DNA from: Glaciecola sp965660815
GTDB taxonomy: Bacteria > Pseudomonadota > Gammaproteobacteria > Enterobacterales > Alteromonadaceae
Length of the DNA: 64,000 nucleotides
Direction of reading: 5' to 3'
Assembly (NCBI GenBank): GCA_965660815.1
Contig: CBFIBG010000058.1
Location: 1-64,000, forward strand
The notes under the pieces were generated by a model. It was given only the letters and a program-made list of their open reading frames with translations, searched no databases and was not told the origin of the DNA. Position numbers and translations under genes: made by a program. Position 1 is the first letter of the stretch, and each line of letters starts with the position of its first letter. This document shows, in pieces, positions 29,162-37,120 of the stretch.

Positions 29162-29184
29162 ATAGTTAAACACTTGTTAACTAT
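29162..29184. promoter_or_regulatory. Inverted repeat in the DUF4331 cluster leader
   Basis: ATAGTTAA and TTAACTAT are perfect inverted arms separated by 7 nt. The element ends 25 bp before the DUF4331 start codon, where it could be an operator covering the promoter or a leader hairpin. There is no T-run. The cognate regulator is unknown. Confidence 0.45.
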
Positions 29185-29209
29185 CACAACCAAATAAAAA
29201 GGAAGCGAT

Positions 29210-30829
29210 ATGGAATTTTTACAAAAATTTTTAGGTAAAGAAAAAGTACTTAGTGTCAGCATTGCATCAGTGTTTTGTTCCAGCTTAATTGTTGGGACTG
29301 CAAATGCATCAAGTCACAGAGAAGCGCCAAATATTACTAGGTTGCCTACCGTAGACTCTACAGACTTGTACATTTTCAATAGCTACGAAGAAGGCAGAGG
29401 AGACTTTGTTACTATTATAGCAAACTACATCCCCTTACAAGACGCATACGGCGGTCCAAATTATTTCCCTATGGACCCAGCCGCCTCTTATAATCTTCAT
29501 ATAGACTCAGATGGCGATGCGGTTGAAGATATTACATTCGCGTTTGATTTCAAACGTATGTTAGCCAATCAGAATCAAGGCGTTAAGCTTATGATTGGGC
29601 CTGATGGTAATAAAAAAGCCGTAGGCGTGCCCTTAGTTAATATTGGAGGAGTAAGCGCTGATAACCAAGCAAATGCAAACTTTGCTGAATCGTATTCAGT
29701 GAAAATGGTAAAAGGAGAGATTAGGTCGGGAGATGAAAGTCCAGTTTTCAATCTCAGTGAAGGGGGTGAAACGTTTGCCAAGCCTCTAGACTATATTGGT
29801 AACAAAACGTTTAGCTCAATGGACGAGTACGAAACCTATGCCGATTCATTTATTTACGATATTCGTATTGAGGGTTGCGACACTTCAGGCAAAGTGTTTG
29901 TTGGTCAGCGCAAAGACCCTTTTGTAGTCAACTTAGGTGAAACCTTTGATTTGGTTAATTACGTCCCCGTAGAAGGTGACAGCGCCCCTGGAGCTGGAGA
30001 CGGTGATGGATTCCCTGGTGGGATTACTCAAAGTAGTGATAATGACGATTTAAGAAATAAAAACGTAACAACCATTGCTATGGAAGTACCGAAAGATTGT
30101 TTAGTTGGAGACGGCAATGGGGTGATAGGCGCATGGACAACAGCAAGTCTGCCACAGGCGCGTATCCTTAATCCGAATGCCACTTTTGATAAAACGGAAG
30201 TAAATGGCGGTGCGTTAACTCAGGTATCGAGGCTTGGTTCACCACTGGTAAATGAGCTTGTAATAGGAATTGAAGACAAGGACAAGTTCTCTACTTCTCA
30301 CCCTAAAGACGATGGTCAATTTGCAGACTACGTGACGAATCCAGCGTTGCCTGAGTTACTCAACATTCTATTTTTAGATCCAGTAAATACCACCCTTGGT
30401 GCTGACTTACCGACACTGGCACCGACCAACTTTCCACGACTAGACTTAGTAGCAGCTTTCTTAACGGGCTTTGAAGGAGTAAATCAACAGGCCACTGTGA
30501 CAGCCTCTGAAATGCTAAGACTGAATACAGGTATTCCTGCCACACCCGCAAAAATGCAATCAGCATTTGGCGTTGCAGGCAATGACTTGGCGGGATTTCC
30601 CAATGGACGACGACCTGGAGACGACGTCGTTGATATTGCCTTAAGAGTAGTAATGGGCGCACTTTGTCACCCTATTCCTGTCAATTCAGAACCAACAAAC
30701 TTAGGTTTGTGCGCCGAGGAAGATGCGAATGTCGGAACAGTGCCGTTTACAGATGGTGCTCCATTAGATGCGAGCATGGTAATGAGTGAATTTCCTTATT
30801 TAGCGACTCCAGTTGCGGGCTCGAAATAA
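29210..30829 (+). CDS. DUF4331 family exported protein
   Basis: A 539-residue protein with an N-terminal signal peptide ending near GTANA (residue 34). The mature protein begins SSHREAPNI, the near-invariant opening of DUF4331, followed by DSTDLYIFNSYE and DGDAVEDITFAFDF. The body is rich in Asp/Gly and beta-strand composition and has few cysteines, as expected for a periplasmic or surface protein. Molecular function of the family is unknown. AAAGGAAG precedes the ATG. It leads a three-gene run with the lipoprotein at 30850 (20-bp gap) and the DUF4198 gene at 31479. Confidence 0.85.
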   Translation: MEFLQKFLGKEKVLSVSIASVFCSSLIVGTANASSHREAPNITRLPTVDSTDLYIFNSYEEGRGDFVTIIANYIPLQDAYGGPNYFPMDPAASYNLHIDSDGDAVEDITFAFDFKRMLANQNQGVKLMIGPDGNKKAVGVPLVNIGGVSADNQANANFAESYSVKMVKGEIRSGDESPVFNLSEGGETFAKPLDYIGNKTFSSMDEYETYADSFIYDIRIEGCDTSGKVFVGQRKDPFVVNLGETFDLVNYVPVEGDSAPGAGDGDGFPGGITQSSDNDDLRNKNVTTIAMEVPKDCLVGDGNGVIGAWTTASLPQARILNPNATFDKTEVNGGALTQVSRLGSPLVNELVIGIEDKDKFSTSHPKDDGQFADYVTNPALPELLNILFLDPVNTTLGADLPTLAPTNFPRLDLVAAFLTGFEGVNQQATVTASEMLRLNTGIPATPAKMQSAFGVAGNDLAGFPNGRRPGDDVVDIALRVVMGALCHPIPVNSEPTNLGLCAEEDANVGTVPFTDGAPLDASMVMSEFPYLATPVAGSK

Positions 30830-30849
30830 AAAATAGCGAGGATAATATT

Positions 30850-31371
30850 ATGCAAAAATCTGTATATAAATACTCATCAATCATGCTTATCGGGCTAGCG
30901 ACTTTAAGTTTAACCGCTTGCTTTGACAGCAGTGATAATGACATAACTGAAAACGAAGTGAACGAGCCGCCGGTGGCAAGCGACATTGCACTGGTGACTC
31001 AAACTGAAACGCCAGTTACCGATAGTTTGCCAGTCACCGACCCCGATGGAGACACATTACGCTATGGTGTAATGCAAATGACAAGCTTAGGAACGGTTGC
31101 TGTAGACGATTCAGGTAATTTTACTTACACACCAAATCCAGAAGCCACTGGAGTAGATATGTTTATTTATTCTGCATCAGACGGAAACTCTTCTTTAGTA
31201 ACGGGTATGGTCGAAATAACGATTGAAGCTTTACAAGTGTCATTCAAAGACCAAAGCAGACAGGCATTCTCACAAGGCCCTAATGATCAGCCTATTGTGT
31301 TAAATGGAAGGGAATTCATACAAGATGTGGTTAATCAGAATGAGTATCAGGATTTAATAGACGGGAATTAG
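30850..31371 (+). CDS. Lipoprotein with cadherin-like/Ig-fold domain
   Basis: A 173-residue protein with a lipoprotein signal peptide and lipobox LTAC (Cys24), followed by an acidic linker. One cadherin-like or tandem-95-type domain spans about residues 45-130, marked by PPVASDIALVTQTETPV, DPDGDTLRYGV and GNFTYTPNPEATGVDMF. Such domains usually bind calcium and mediate surface interactions. The C-terminal 40 residues (SFKDQSRQAFSQGPNDQ onward) match nothing I know. It starts 20 bp after the DUF4331 gene and is very likely co-transcribed with it. The partner or ligand is unknown. Confidence 0.75.
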   Translation: MQKSVYKYSSIMLIGLATLSLTACFDSSDNDITENEVNEPPVASDIALVTQTETPVTDSLPVTDPDGDTLRYGVMQMTSLGTVAVDDSGNFTYTPNPEATGVDMFIYSASDGNSSLVTGMVEITIEALQVSFKDQSRQAFSQGPNDQPIVLNGREFIQDVVNQNEYQDLIDGN

Positions 31372-31478
31372 GACATCAACGTATTGTTGTAGTAGCAGTA
31401 ATAGTGGTAATAGTGTTGTCGTTGAGTTAGCCAAGGACGGCTTTTTTCAGCTGAAATTTTATAGGATTAAACAAGAAA

Positions 31479-32294
31479 ATGAAATTTATCTTCCAAACAG
31501 GACTGACGTTAAGCTTAATCATCATTAGCACAAAAATATTGGCTCATGACTTTTGGTTACTTCCCGAGAAGTTCAGTATCAAACCGAACGAAAGTGCCAA
31601 TATTTATTTCAAAGTAGGTCACCACGGTAGCGAGGAAGGATGGGGACTTCGCTGGGATCGTATAGTCTCAATCAAAGAGTATCACAGCAATGGCGTACAA
31701 GATTTATCTCGCAACCTTTTGCCCAAGAGTAGTTTGAATGAGGGTAGAACCAGCGGATCATTTGAGCAAATCGGAACGTCGATTGTTGGATTTGAAAGCT
31801 ATCACAGCGTTAGTGTCTTAGCCGCGGAAAAATTCAATGACTATGTAAAAAATGAAGGATTAACTTTGGTTCAAAAAACCAGAGAAGCGAATAACGAACT
31901 TGAACTCGCGGGCGTTGAAATTTATTCCCGAAAAGCAAAAACTATAATCCAAGTTGGCAATCAACTCACCAAGAACGCGCTCAAGCCTATTGGGCAAACG
32001 CTCGAAATTGTTCCAGTTGACCACCCGTTTTCAGATCAAATCAGCTCCGCCTTTAAAATTAAAGTGATGTTTAAAGGAAAACCTCTCTCAGGCGCGCTTG
32101 TAAAATTAATTTCAATGTCAGACCCAGATGCAAGCACTGAAAGTATAAAGACCGATGACACGGGAACTGCGGTTTTTCCATTTAAGGATTCTGGGCATTG
32201 GCGATTTAATACCGTGTGGTCAGTACCTCTAAAAGGAAATAACCGAGCCGACTATGAGACTTATTTCTCTAGCTTGACATTCGGATATGAATAA
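31479..32294 (+). CDS. DUF4198 domain periplasmic protein
   Basis: A 271-residue protein with a Sec signal peptide; the mature form starts AHDFWLLPEKF, the hallmark opening of the DUF4198 family. That family is often found near TonB receptors and metal-uptake genes, and some members are annotated as nickel/cobalt-uptake accessory proteins. The C-terminal part (GKPLSGALVKLISMSDPD, then TDDTGTAVFPF) is a carboxypeptidase-regulatory-like beta sandwich. The 107-bp gap from the lipoprotein contains AGCC/GGCT followed by six Ts, a weak possible terminator, so membership of the same operon is uncertain. Confidence 0.8.
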   Translation: MKFIFQTGLTLSLIIISTKILAHDFWLLPEKFSIKPNESANIYFKVGHHGSEEGWGLRWDRIVSIKEYHSNGVQDLSRNLLPKSSLNEGRTSGSFEQIGTSIVGFESYHSVSVLAAEKFNDYVKNEGLTLVQKTREANNELELAGVEIYSRKAKTIIQVGNQLTKNALKPIGQTLEIVPVDHPFSDQISSAFKIKVMFKGKPLSGALVKLISMSDPDASTESIKTDDTGTAVFPFKDSGHWRFNTVWSVPLKGNNRADYETYFSSLTFGYE

Positions 32295-32335
32295 AACGAG
32301 TTAAAGAGGCAACTGCCAAAACTGCCTATTGTTAA

Positions 32336-33037
32336 TTACTCACCACGAATAGATTGGATAAAGTCATTCGATTGCGCGATTGCAGTATTCATTTCCCCAA
32401 CTAAGACGTTAATATCCTTTTTGATTGTTGAAAACTCGCCTTGCAAAGCGCCAATGGCATTAGCATTCAAATTATGCTTTAAATACAGAACGTTATCTCT
32501 TAGTGCTGTCAAAACAGGAGGCATACTAGATTCTACTCTTCGCATTGAGCGAAGAAGTTGACCGTATTTTGTTTGGGTTGATTTTAGTTTGCGTTCACTG
32601 TCTCTTCTAAGGTTGGCATTTGAAATCTGCCCTAATTCTTCTTCCCATTCCCTAAATAAAGAATCTGCAACGCTTTCTACCTTATCGATACGTGAACTCA
32701 CTTCTTGGGCACTATTTGCGCTAGCTTCGTATTGGTCCTTTAAGTCATTGTAAACATCTTCAAGTTCACCACCATCAAAGTTAATGAGCGTACTAAACTC
32801 TTCTAGAGCACTGACAAACTGCTCTTGAGCTTCTTGTTGTGTATCCTGAGCGTCTTCGACTCTATCCACCAATATATCGCGCTTTTCAATCCCTATCGTA
32901 CTCCACATATCATAGTACGCATCTTGGACCGCAGTTGCGCATCCATTCAAAACCATTAAACACAAGCCAATAAATAATACTCTTTGTAAATGGTTAGACT
33001 TTGTTGTATCTGAAAGTGAACAAATTACCTTTGGCAT
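32336..33037 (-). CDS. DUF2959 family lipoprotein
   Basis: A 233-residue protein with a signal peptide ending in lipobox LNGC (Cys32). The mature part is almost entirely helical coiled coil with the family start AVQDAYYDMWSTIGIEKRDILVDRV. It has one recurring length and composition across Alteromonadales and vibrios; the function is unknown. It converges with the DUF4198 gene over 41 bp, where an imperfect AGGCA/TGCCT hairpin may terminate both. It has its own upstream region shared divergently with the peptidase gene. Confidence 0.85.
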   Translation of the reverse strand: MPKVICSLSDTTKSNHLQRVLFIGLCLMVLNGCATAVQDAYYDMWSTIGIEKRDILVDRVEDAQDTQQEAQEQFVSALEEFSTLINFDGGELEDVYNDLKDQYEASANSAQEVSSRIDKVESVADSLFREWEEELGQISNANLRRDSERKLKSTQTKYGQLLRSMRRVESSMPPVLTALRDNVLYLKHNLNANAIGALQGEFSTIKKDINVLVGEMNTAIAQSNDFIQSIRGE

Positions 33038-33287
33038 AATAAGGAGTTTCCTACGATGTAATTAATGAGCTTTATTGTTCTTGATATGGCTGAGAATTAT
33101 AAAGTGGTTGAAGTTAACATAGCATATCAAAGTATTGATAACTATGGATGCTAGTCATTTGTTTAAACTTTATAAACTCAAATATAGTACTTAATGTATA
33201 GATTTAGTTAATAAACTTTGTTTATAGAGTAAACTTAAAATAACTGGGCATTTTGCGCAGTGATAAAATTAACGAAAAGGAAATATC

Positions 33288-34229
33288 ATGGATGGAGCCA
33301 AATCAGTTCGTTCCTTAGTAATTCCGACTGAAGACGGCCATCAACTTTATGTTGAAGAGAGTGGGCGAGTGGATGGTATGCCTATACTGTTTGTTCATGG
33401 TGGTCCTGGCGCTGGAATAGGCGCTAGTTATCATTGGATATTTTCTAATGCTCTTAATCTACGAGTTATTGCTTTTGATCAACGAGGTTGTGGTAAAAGT
33501 CGCCCTTTTGCTGAACTAGAAAACAATACCACTCAAAATCTTATTGATGATATCGAGTTGATAAGAGAATGCTTCGAAATAGAAAGTTGGCTAGTTTTTG
33601 GCGGATCTTGGGGTTCCACTTTAGGATTAGCGTACGCGATATCTCATCCAGATCGCGTGAATGGAATGATATTAAGAGGTACTTTTCTTGCGAGGCAACA
33701 AGACACTGAATGGTTTGTAGCGAATAATGTTGGAGCAAGTCAAATTTTTCCGGAGGAATATAGAAACTTTTCGCAAAACAGCGACACAACACAGGATCTT
33801 CTCACTTACTATTACGATAGGTTGACCAGCAAAAACGAAAAAGTCAAAATGAACGCGGCGAGACGATGGTTCAACTGGGAAGGAGTGATTTCGAAACTAA
33901 ATACAAATGGATTAATAGCAAGTGAGCACGCCTCAGACCACCAAATATATTCGCTCGCTTTGCTAGAATGTTTTTATCTTTTAAACAATTGTTTTTTAGG
34001 AGAAAATCATATCCTTTCAAACTGTAAAAAGATTGCTAACATTCCCACGTATATTATTCATGGGAGGTACGACATGGTCTGCAAATGTTCTGCTGCCGTT
34101 GCATTGCATCAAAAACTACCTAATTCTAAGTTAAACATAGTTGAGAATGCTGGGCACAGTATGACTGAAGATGGAATAAGGGATGCTCTTGTGAAAGCCG
34201 TTGAAACTATGTATAAACTATTGAAATAA
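33288..34229 (+). CDS. pip: Proline iminopeptidase (S33 alpha/beta hydrolase)
   Basis: Cytoplasmic peptidase that removes N-terminal proline. The oxyanion loop HGGPGAGIG is near residue 38, followed by FDQRGCGKSRP, the diagnostic iminopeptidase segment. The nucleophile serine is in GGSWGSTLGLAYA near residue 110, the acid is in IHGRYDMVC, and the catalytic histidine is in ENAGHSM near 290. The 313 residues match the family. AAAAGGAAA precedes the ATG. The next gene, dtd, starts 31 bp downstream and may be co-transcribed. Confidence 0.93.
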   Translation: MDGAKSVRSLVIPTEDGHQLYVEESGRVDGMPILFVHGGPGAGIGASYHWIFSNALNLRVIAFDQRGCGKSRPFAELENNTTQNLIDDIELIRECFEIESWLVFGGSWGSTLGLAYAISHPDRVNGMILRGTFLARQQDTEWFVANNVGASQIFPEEYRNFSQNSDTTQDLLTYYYDRLTSKNEKVKMNAARRWFNWEGVISKLNTNGLIASEHASDHQIYSLALLECFYLLNNCFLGENHILSNCKKIANIPTYIIHGRYDMVCKCSAAVALHQKLPNSKLNIVENAGHSMTEDGIRDALVKAVETMYKLLK

Positions 34230-34260
34230 TATTCCAATTCCCACTTAATAGGTCCTAAAT

Positions 34261-34704
34261 TTGATTGGCTTAATTCAAGTAGTAGAAAAGGCAAGCGTTG
34301 ATGTTGAAAACACGCGGATAAGCTCTATAGGAAAAGGGCTATTATTATTGTTAGGTGTTGAACCATGCGATGGCGAGAGTGAAATTGAAAAAATGGCAAA
34401 AAAAATTGCTAATTTAAGGATCTTTCAAGATGCAAATGGTAAAACCAACCTCAGCTTGTTAGACGTTCAAGGTGAGCTGCTTGTCGTTTCTCAGTTCACT
34501 TTACTAGCTAGTTTAGAAAAGGGAAATAGGCCCAGCTTCACTGGTGCAGGAACTGCGCAACGGTCACTAGAAATATTTGATGGATTTGTGTCTTATTTTG
34601 AACAAAACTATACAACCTGTAAAGCGGGTAAATTTGGCGCTGATATGAAGGTCTCTCTTGTTAATGACGGACCCGCCACATATTATTTAAAAGTCAATAG
34701 TTGA
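34261..34704 (+). CDS. dtd: D-aminoacyl-tRNA deacylase
   Basis: Hydrolyses D-aminoacyl-tRNAs (and glycyl-tRNA-Ala) to recycle mischarged tRNA. At 147 residues it has the usual length. The two active-site signatures are present: SQFTLLASLEKGNRPSF with the catalytic Ser-Gln, and the cross-subunit Gly-cisPro equivalent in VNDGPATYYL. Translation starts at TTG 34261 with AGGT at good spacing; no ATG is available in the right place. It is followed 26 bp later by the GNAT-thioesterase gene, the same pairing as dtd-yiiD in enterobacteria. Confidence 0.93.
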   Translation: MIGLIQVVEKASVDVENTRISSIGKGLLLLLGVEPCDGESEIEKMAKKIANLRIFQDANGKTNLSLLDVQGELLVVSQFTLLASLEKGNRPSFTGAGTAQRSLEIFDGFVSYFEQNYTTCKAGKFGADMKVSLVNDGPATYYLKVNS

Positions 34705-34730
34705 CGATTTCGACAAGATAAGGTGATTTA

Positions 34731-35633
34731 GTGTTTTCTATCTCTACTCCAACCACCAAACAAGAACTCGAAGAGTATTTTTATTTTCGCTGGCTGTGGT
34801 TAAGAGAGCCTTGGGGTTATCCAGAAGGTTCCGAAAAAGATGAATACGAAGGAGTAGGAGAACATCGTATCATTAAAACCGGTGCCGGTGAGGTAGTAGC
34901 CTGTGGTAGAGTTCATCTTAACACCTCAGAAGAAGCGCAAATTAGACATATCGCTGTAGATAAAGCGTTTCGACGCAAAGGTCTAGGAGAAATGATTATA
35001 AGCACCCTAGAGCAAGTCGCTCGCGACTTAGGCGCCGAGCGGGCAGTGACCAACTCTCGAGAAACGTCAATTGAATTTTTTATCGCCAATGGTTTCTCTA
35101 TTGCTGATGATGCGCCTACCGAATTGGGAAAACTTAAACGCAAGCAAATGGTAAAAAGCCTTGTTGATAATCAAGTTCTAATGCTGCATCCTAAATGGTG
35201 CAATGAACTACAGCAGACTTGGCATGACAAGATCCCCATTAGCGAACATATGGGGATTAAACTGTATCAATATACCGAAAAAAGCATAGAGACTCGCGCG
35301 TCGTTAAATCGGAACATCAATTTACACGGTTCAATGTTTGCAGGAAGTATATACTCTTTAGCCACGCTTACTGGATGGGGTATGCTTTTTTTGCAGCTCA
35401 GACAAAAAGGCCTGAAAGGAGAGATTGTGCTAGGGGATGCGAACATCCATTATCATAAGCCAATTACCATGAAACCAAGGGCAACTTGTAACATTGAATC
35501 GGTAAGAGCTCAGTTCGCACTCTTGCAAAAGAATAAGAAATGCCCGGCATCATTGACTGTCAACATTTTCGATGCTGATAAGGCCGTAGCGGAGTTTTCA
35601 GGTCAATATTGGATAATTCCAGAAAAGGCGTAG
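34731..35633 (+). CDS. GNAT domain-hotdog thioesterase fusion (YiiD/FabY-like)
   Basis: A 300-residue two-domain protein. The N-terminal half (about 1-140) is a GNAT acetyltransferase with the acetyl-CoA loop in HIAVDKAFRRKGLGEMI. The C-terminal half (about 150-300) is a YiiD-type hotdog thioesterase domain (GSMFAGSIYSLATLTGWGM, GDANIHYHKPI). The E. coli homologue YiiD, also called FabY or MadA, has been linked to initiation of fatty-acid synthesis; I cite that from memory. The start is GTG 34731 with AAGGTGA upstream. Position next to dtd supports orthology. Confidence 0.85.
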   Translation: MFSISTPTTKQELEEYFYFRWLWLREPWGYPEGSEKDEYEGVGEHRIIKTGAGEVVACGRVHLNTSEEAQIRHIAVDKAFRRKGLGEMIISTLEQVARDLGAERAVTNSRETSIEFFIANGFSIADDAPTELGKLKRKQMVKSLVDNQVLMLHPKWCNELQQTWHDKIPISEHMGIKLYQYTEKSIETRASLNRNINLHGSMFAGSIYSLATLTGWGMLFLQLRQKGLKGEIVLGDANIHYHKPITMKPRATCNIESVRAQFALLQKNKKCPASLTVNIFDADKAVAEFSGQYWIIPEKA

Positions 35634-35745
35634 CGACAACTAGCACAGTTTTCATGCTGGTGCGACTAACCCAATGCAGTGGTGGCTACTATTGATTAAT
35701 AGCAAAGTATTAAAAACCTAAATATATAATGAGCCCGAATAGAAA

Positions 35746-35773
35746 CGAAAAACGGGGCTAAGTGCCCCGTTCT
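35746..35773 (-). terminator. rpoH intrinsic terminator
   Basis: AACGGGGC (35751-35758) and GCCCCGTT (35764-35771) form a perfect 8-bp GC-rich stem with a 5-nt loop. Reading on the - strand, it follows the rpoH stop and is succeeded by TTTTCGTTTC. It may also help end the convergent GNAT-thioesterase transcript, though the + strand side is poorer in Ts. Confidence 0.85.
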
Positions 35774-35791
35774 TATTCATTAAATCGGTAT

Positions 35792-36646
35792 TTACGCCAC
35801 CATAGCTGCTTGTAACTTCTTCATAGCATTTTTCTCAATCTGGCGAACTCTTTCTGCAGAAACCTGATACTCGTCTGCAAGGTCTTGAAGAGTAAGTTTG
35901 TCGTCTGCAAGCCACCTTGTTTCAATGATGTGCTGACTACGTTCATCAAGCGTTTTAATTGCTGAGTACAAACGCTTTGACGCAAGCTCATCCCAATCAG
36001 AATTAATGACGGAGGCTTCTACGTCAGTTGATTTATCCTCCAAGTATTGCGCAGGACTGAAGCTAGAGGCTTCATCGTCATCGTTGCCCAAGTCGAATGC
36101 CGTGTCTTGATTGGCCATACGAGATTCCATTTGCAACACTTCTTTCTTACTCACATTCAGTTCTTCAGCTACTTTTTCGACCTCTTCATTCGTAAACCAC
36201 CCTAGTCTTTTCTTTGCTTTTCGTAAATTGAAGAAAAGTTTACGCTGGGCTTTTGTAGTGGCTACCTTCACGATACGCCAATTTTTCAAAACGTATTCAT
36301 GTATTTCTGCTTTTATCCAGTGTACCGCAAAAGACACCAGTCTCACGCCAACATTTGGATCAAAGCGTTTGACAGCCTTCATTAAGCCTATATTGCCTTC
36401 TTGAATTAAATCTGCCTGTGGTAGGCCATAACCAGAATATGATTTAGCTATGTGGACAACAAATCTTAAATGAGACATAACTAGCTGGCGGGCCGCTTCT
36501 AAGTCCTCGTTTTCAAAAAGCTTAACAGCTAAGGACTTTTCTTCTTCAGCTGACAGCATTTCAATACTAGAAACTGCCTGAACGTAACTCTCAATACTTC
36601 CATTACTTGAAACTGTTAACGCTAGGGATTGCATGTCTTTGGTCAT
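35792..36646 (-). CDS. rpoH: Heat-shock sigma factor RpoH (sigma-32)
   Basis: Directs RNA polymerase to heat-shock promoters. The 284-residue protein contains regions 2.1-2.4 (LIQEGNIGLMKAVKRFDP, RLVSFAVHWIKAEI), the RpoH box QRKLFFNLRK that sets sigma-32 apart and is tied to its regulated turnover, and region 4 with a helix-turn-helix (TLQDLADEYQVSAERVRQIE). It normally neighbours ftsX-ftsE-ftsY; here an EAL-like/HDOD gene separates them. A 460-bp leader region lies upstream and could carry several promoters. Confidence 0.97.
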   Translation of the reverse strand: MTKDMQSLALTVSSNGSIESYVQAVSSIEMLSAEEEKSLAVKLFENEDLEAARQLVMSHLRFVVHIAKSYSGYGLPQADLIQEGNIGLMKAVKRFDPNVGVRLVSFAVHWIKAEIHEYVLKNWRIVKVATTKAQRKLFFNLRKAKKRLGWFTNEEVEKVAEELNVSKKEVLQMESRMANQDTAFDLGNDDDEASSFSPAQYLEDKSTDVEASVINSDWDELASKRLYSAIKTLDERSQHIIETRWLADDKLTLQDLADEYQVSAERVRQIEKNAMKKLQAAMVA

Positions 36647-37120
36647 TGTTACCTCATTTCCGATGCATTTAACTACATTATAGCAAATTTACTTTAATAG
36701 ACTAACCGCGTCTTGTTCTGTTTTTTATCCGACTGCGATTGTGCTAATAAGTTCTATCGAGTGAATTTATTCACGCTTATACTTATGTTAAACGCTATAA
36801 ATATAGTGACTAAAATTTAAAACTCAAGTACTTTTCTCGCCATTAAGTATAAAACATTTAGCTAAAAAAGACCTTTCTCTAAAATTAAACAAATTTAATT
36901 AAAAATTTGCGTTCTGAATTAAAATGTGAGGATGAGATAGATTATATGATCGACAAAACTCAGGGCTAAAGCGGTTAATTTTTTTAGTAAGGACTTAAAT
37001 CTAGTAAGGACTTAAAAATAATCGTTTAAAATTTGAGGAACTGATGTTCGAGCCGATAATAATGTAATAATAACGTAGTCATGTATTTTTTAATTCAATT
37101 TACGCCTGTTGGGACAATGT
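36647..37120. other. Long divergent intergenic region between rpoH and the EAL-like/HDOD gene
   Basis: AT-rich, no plausible gene. Visible structure: a palindromic GTGAATTTATTCAC at 36761-36774, about 115 bp before rpoH, and a 15-bp direct repeat (TAGTAAGGACTTAAA) at 36985-36999 and 37002-37016, in front of the signalling gene. rpoH is usually driven by several promoters, which would explain its share of the length. Confidence 0.5.
36985..37016 (+). repeat. 15-bp tandem direct repeat
   Basis: TAGTAAGGACTTAAA occurs twice with a 2-bp gap (17-bp period), about 105 bp before the start of the EAL-like/HDOD gene. It could be a recent slippage duplication or a paired regulator site. Confidence 0.8.
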
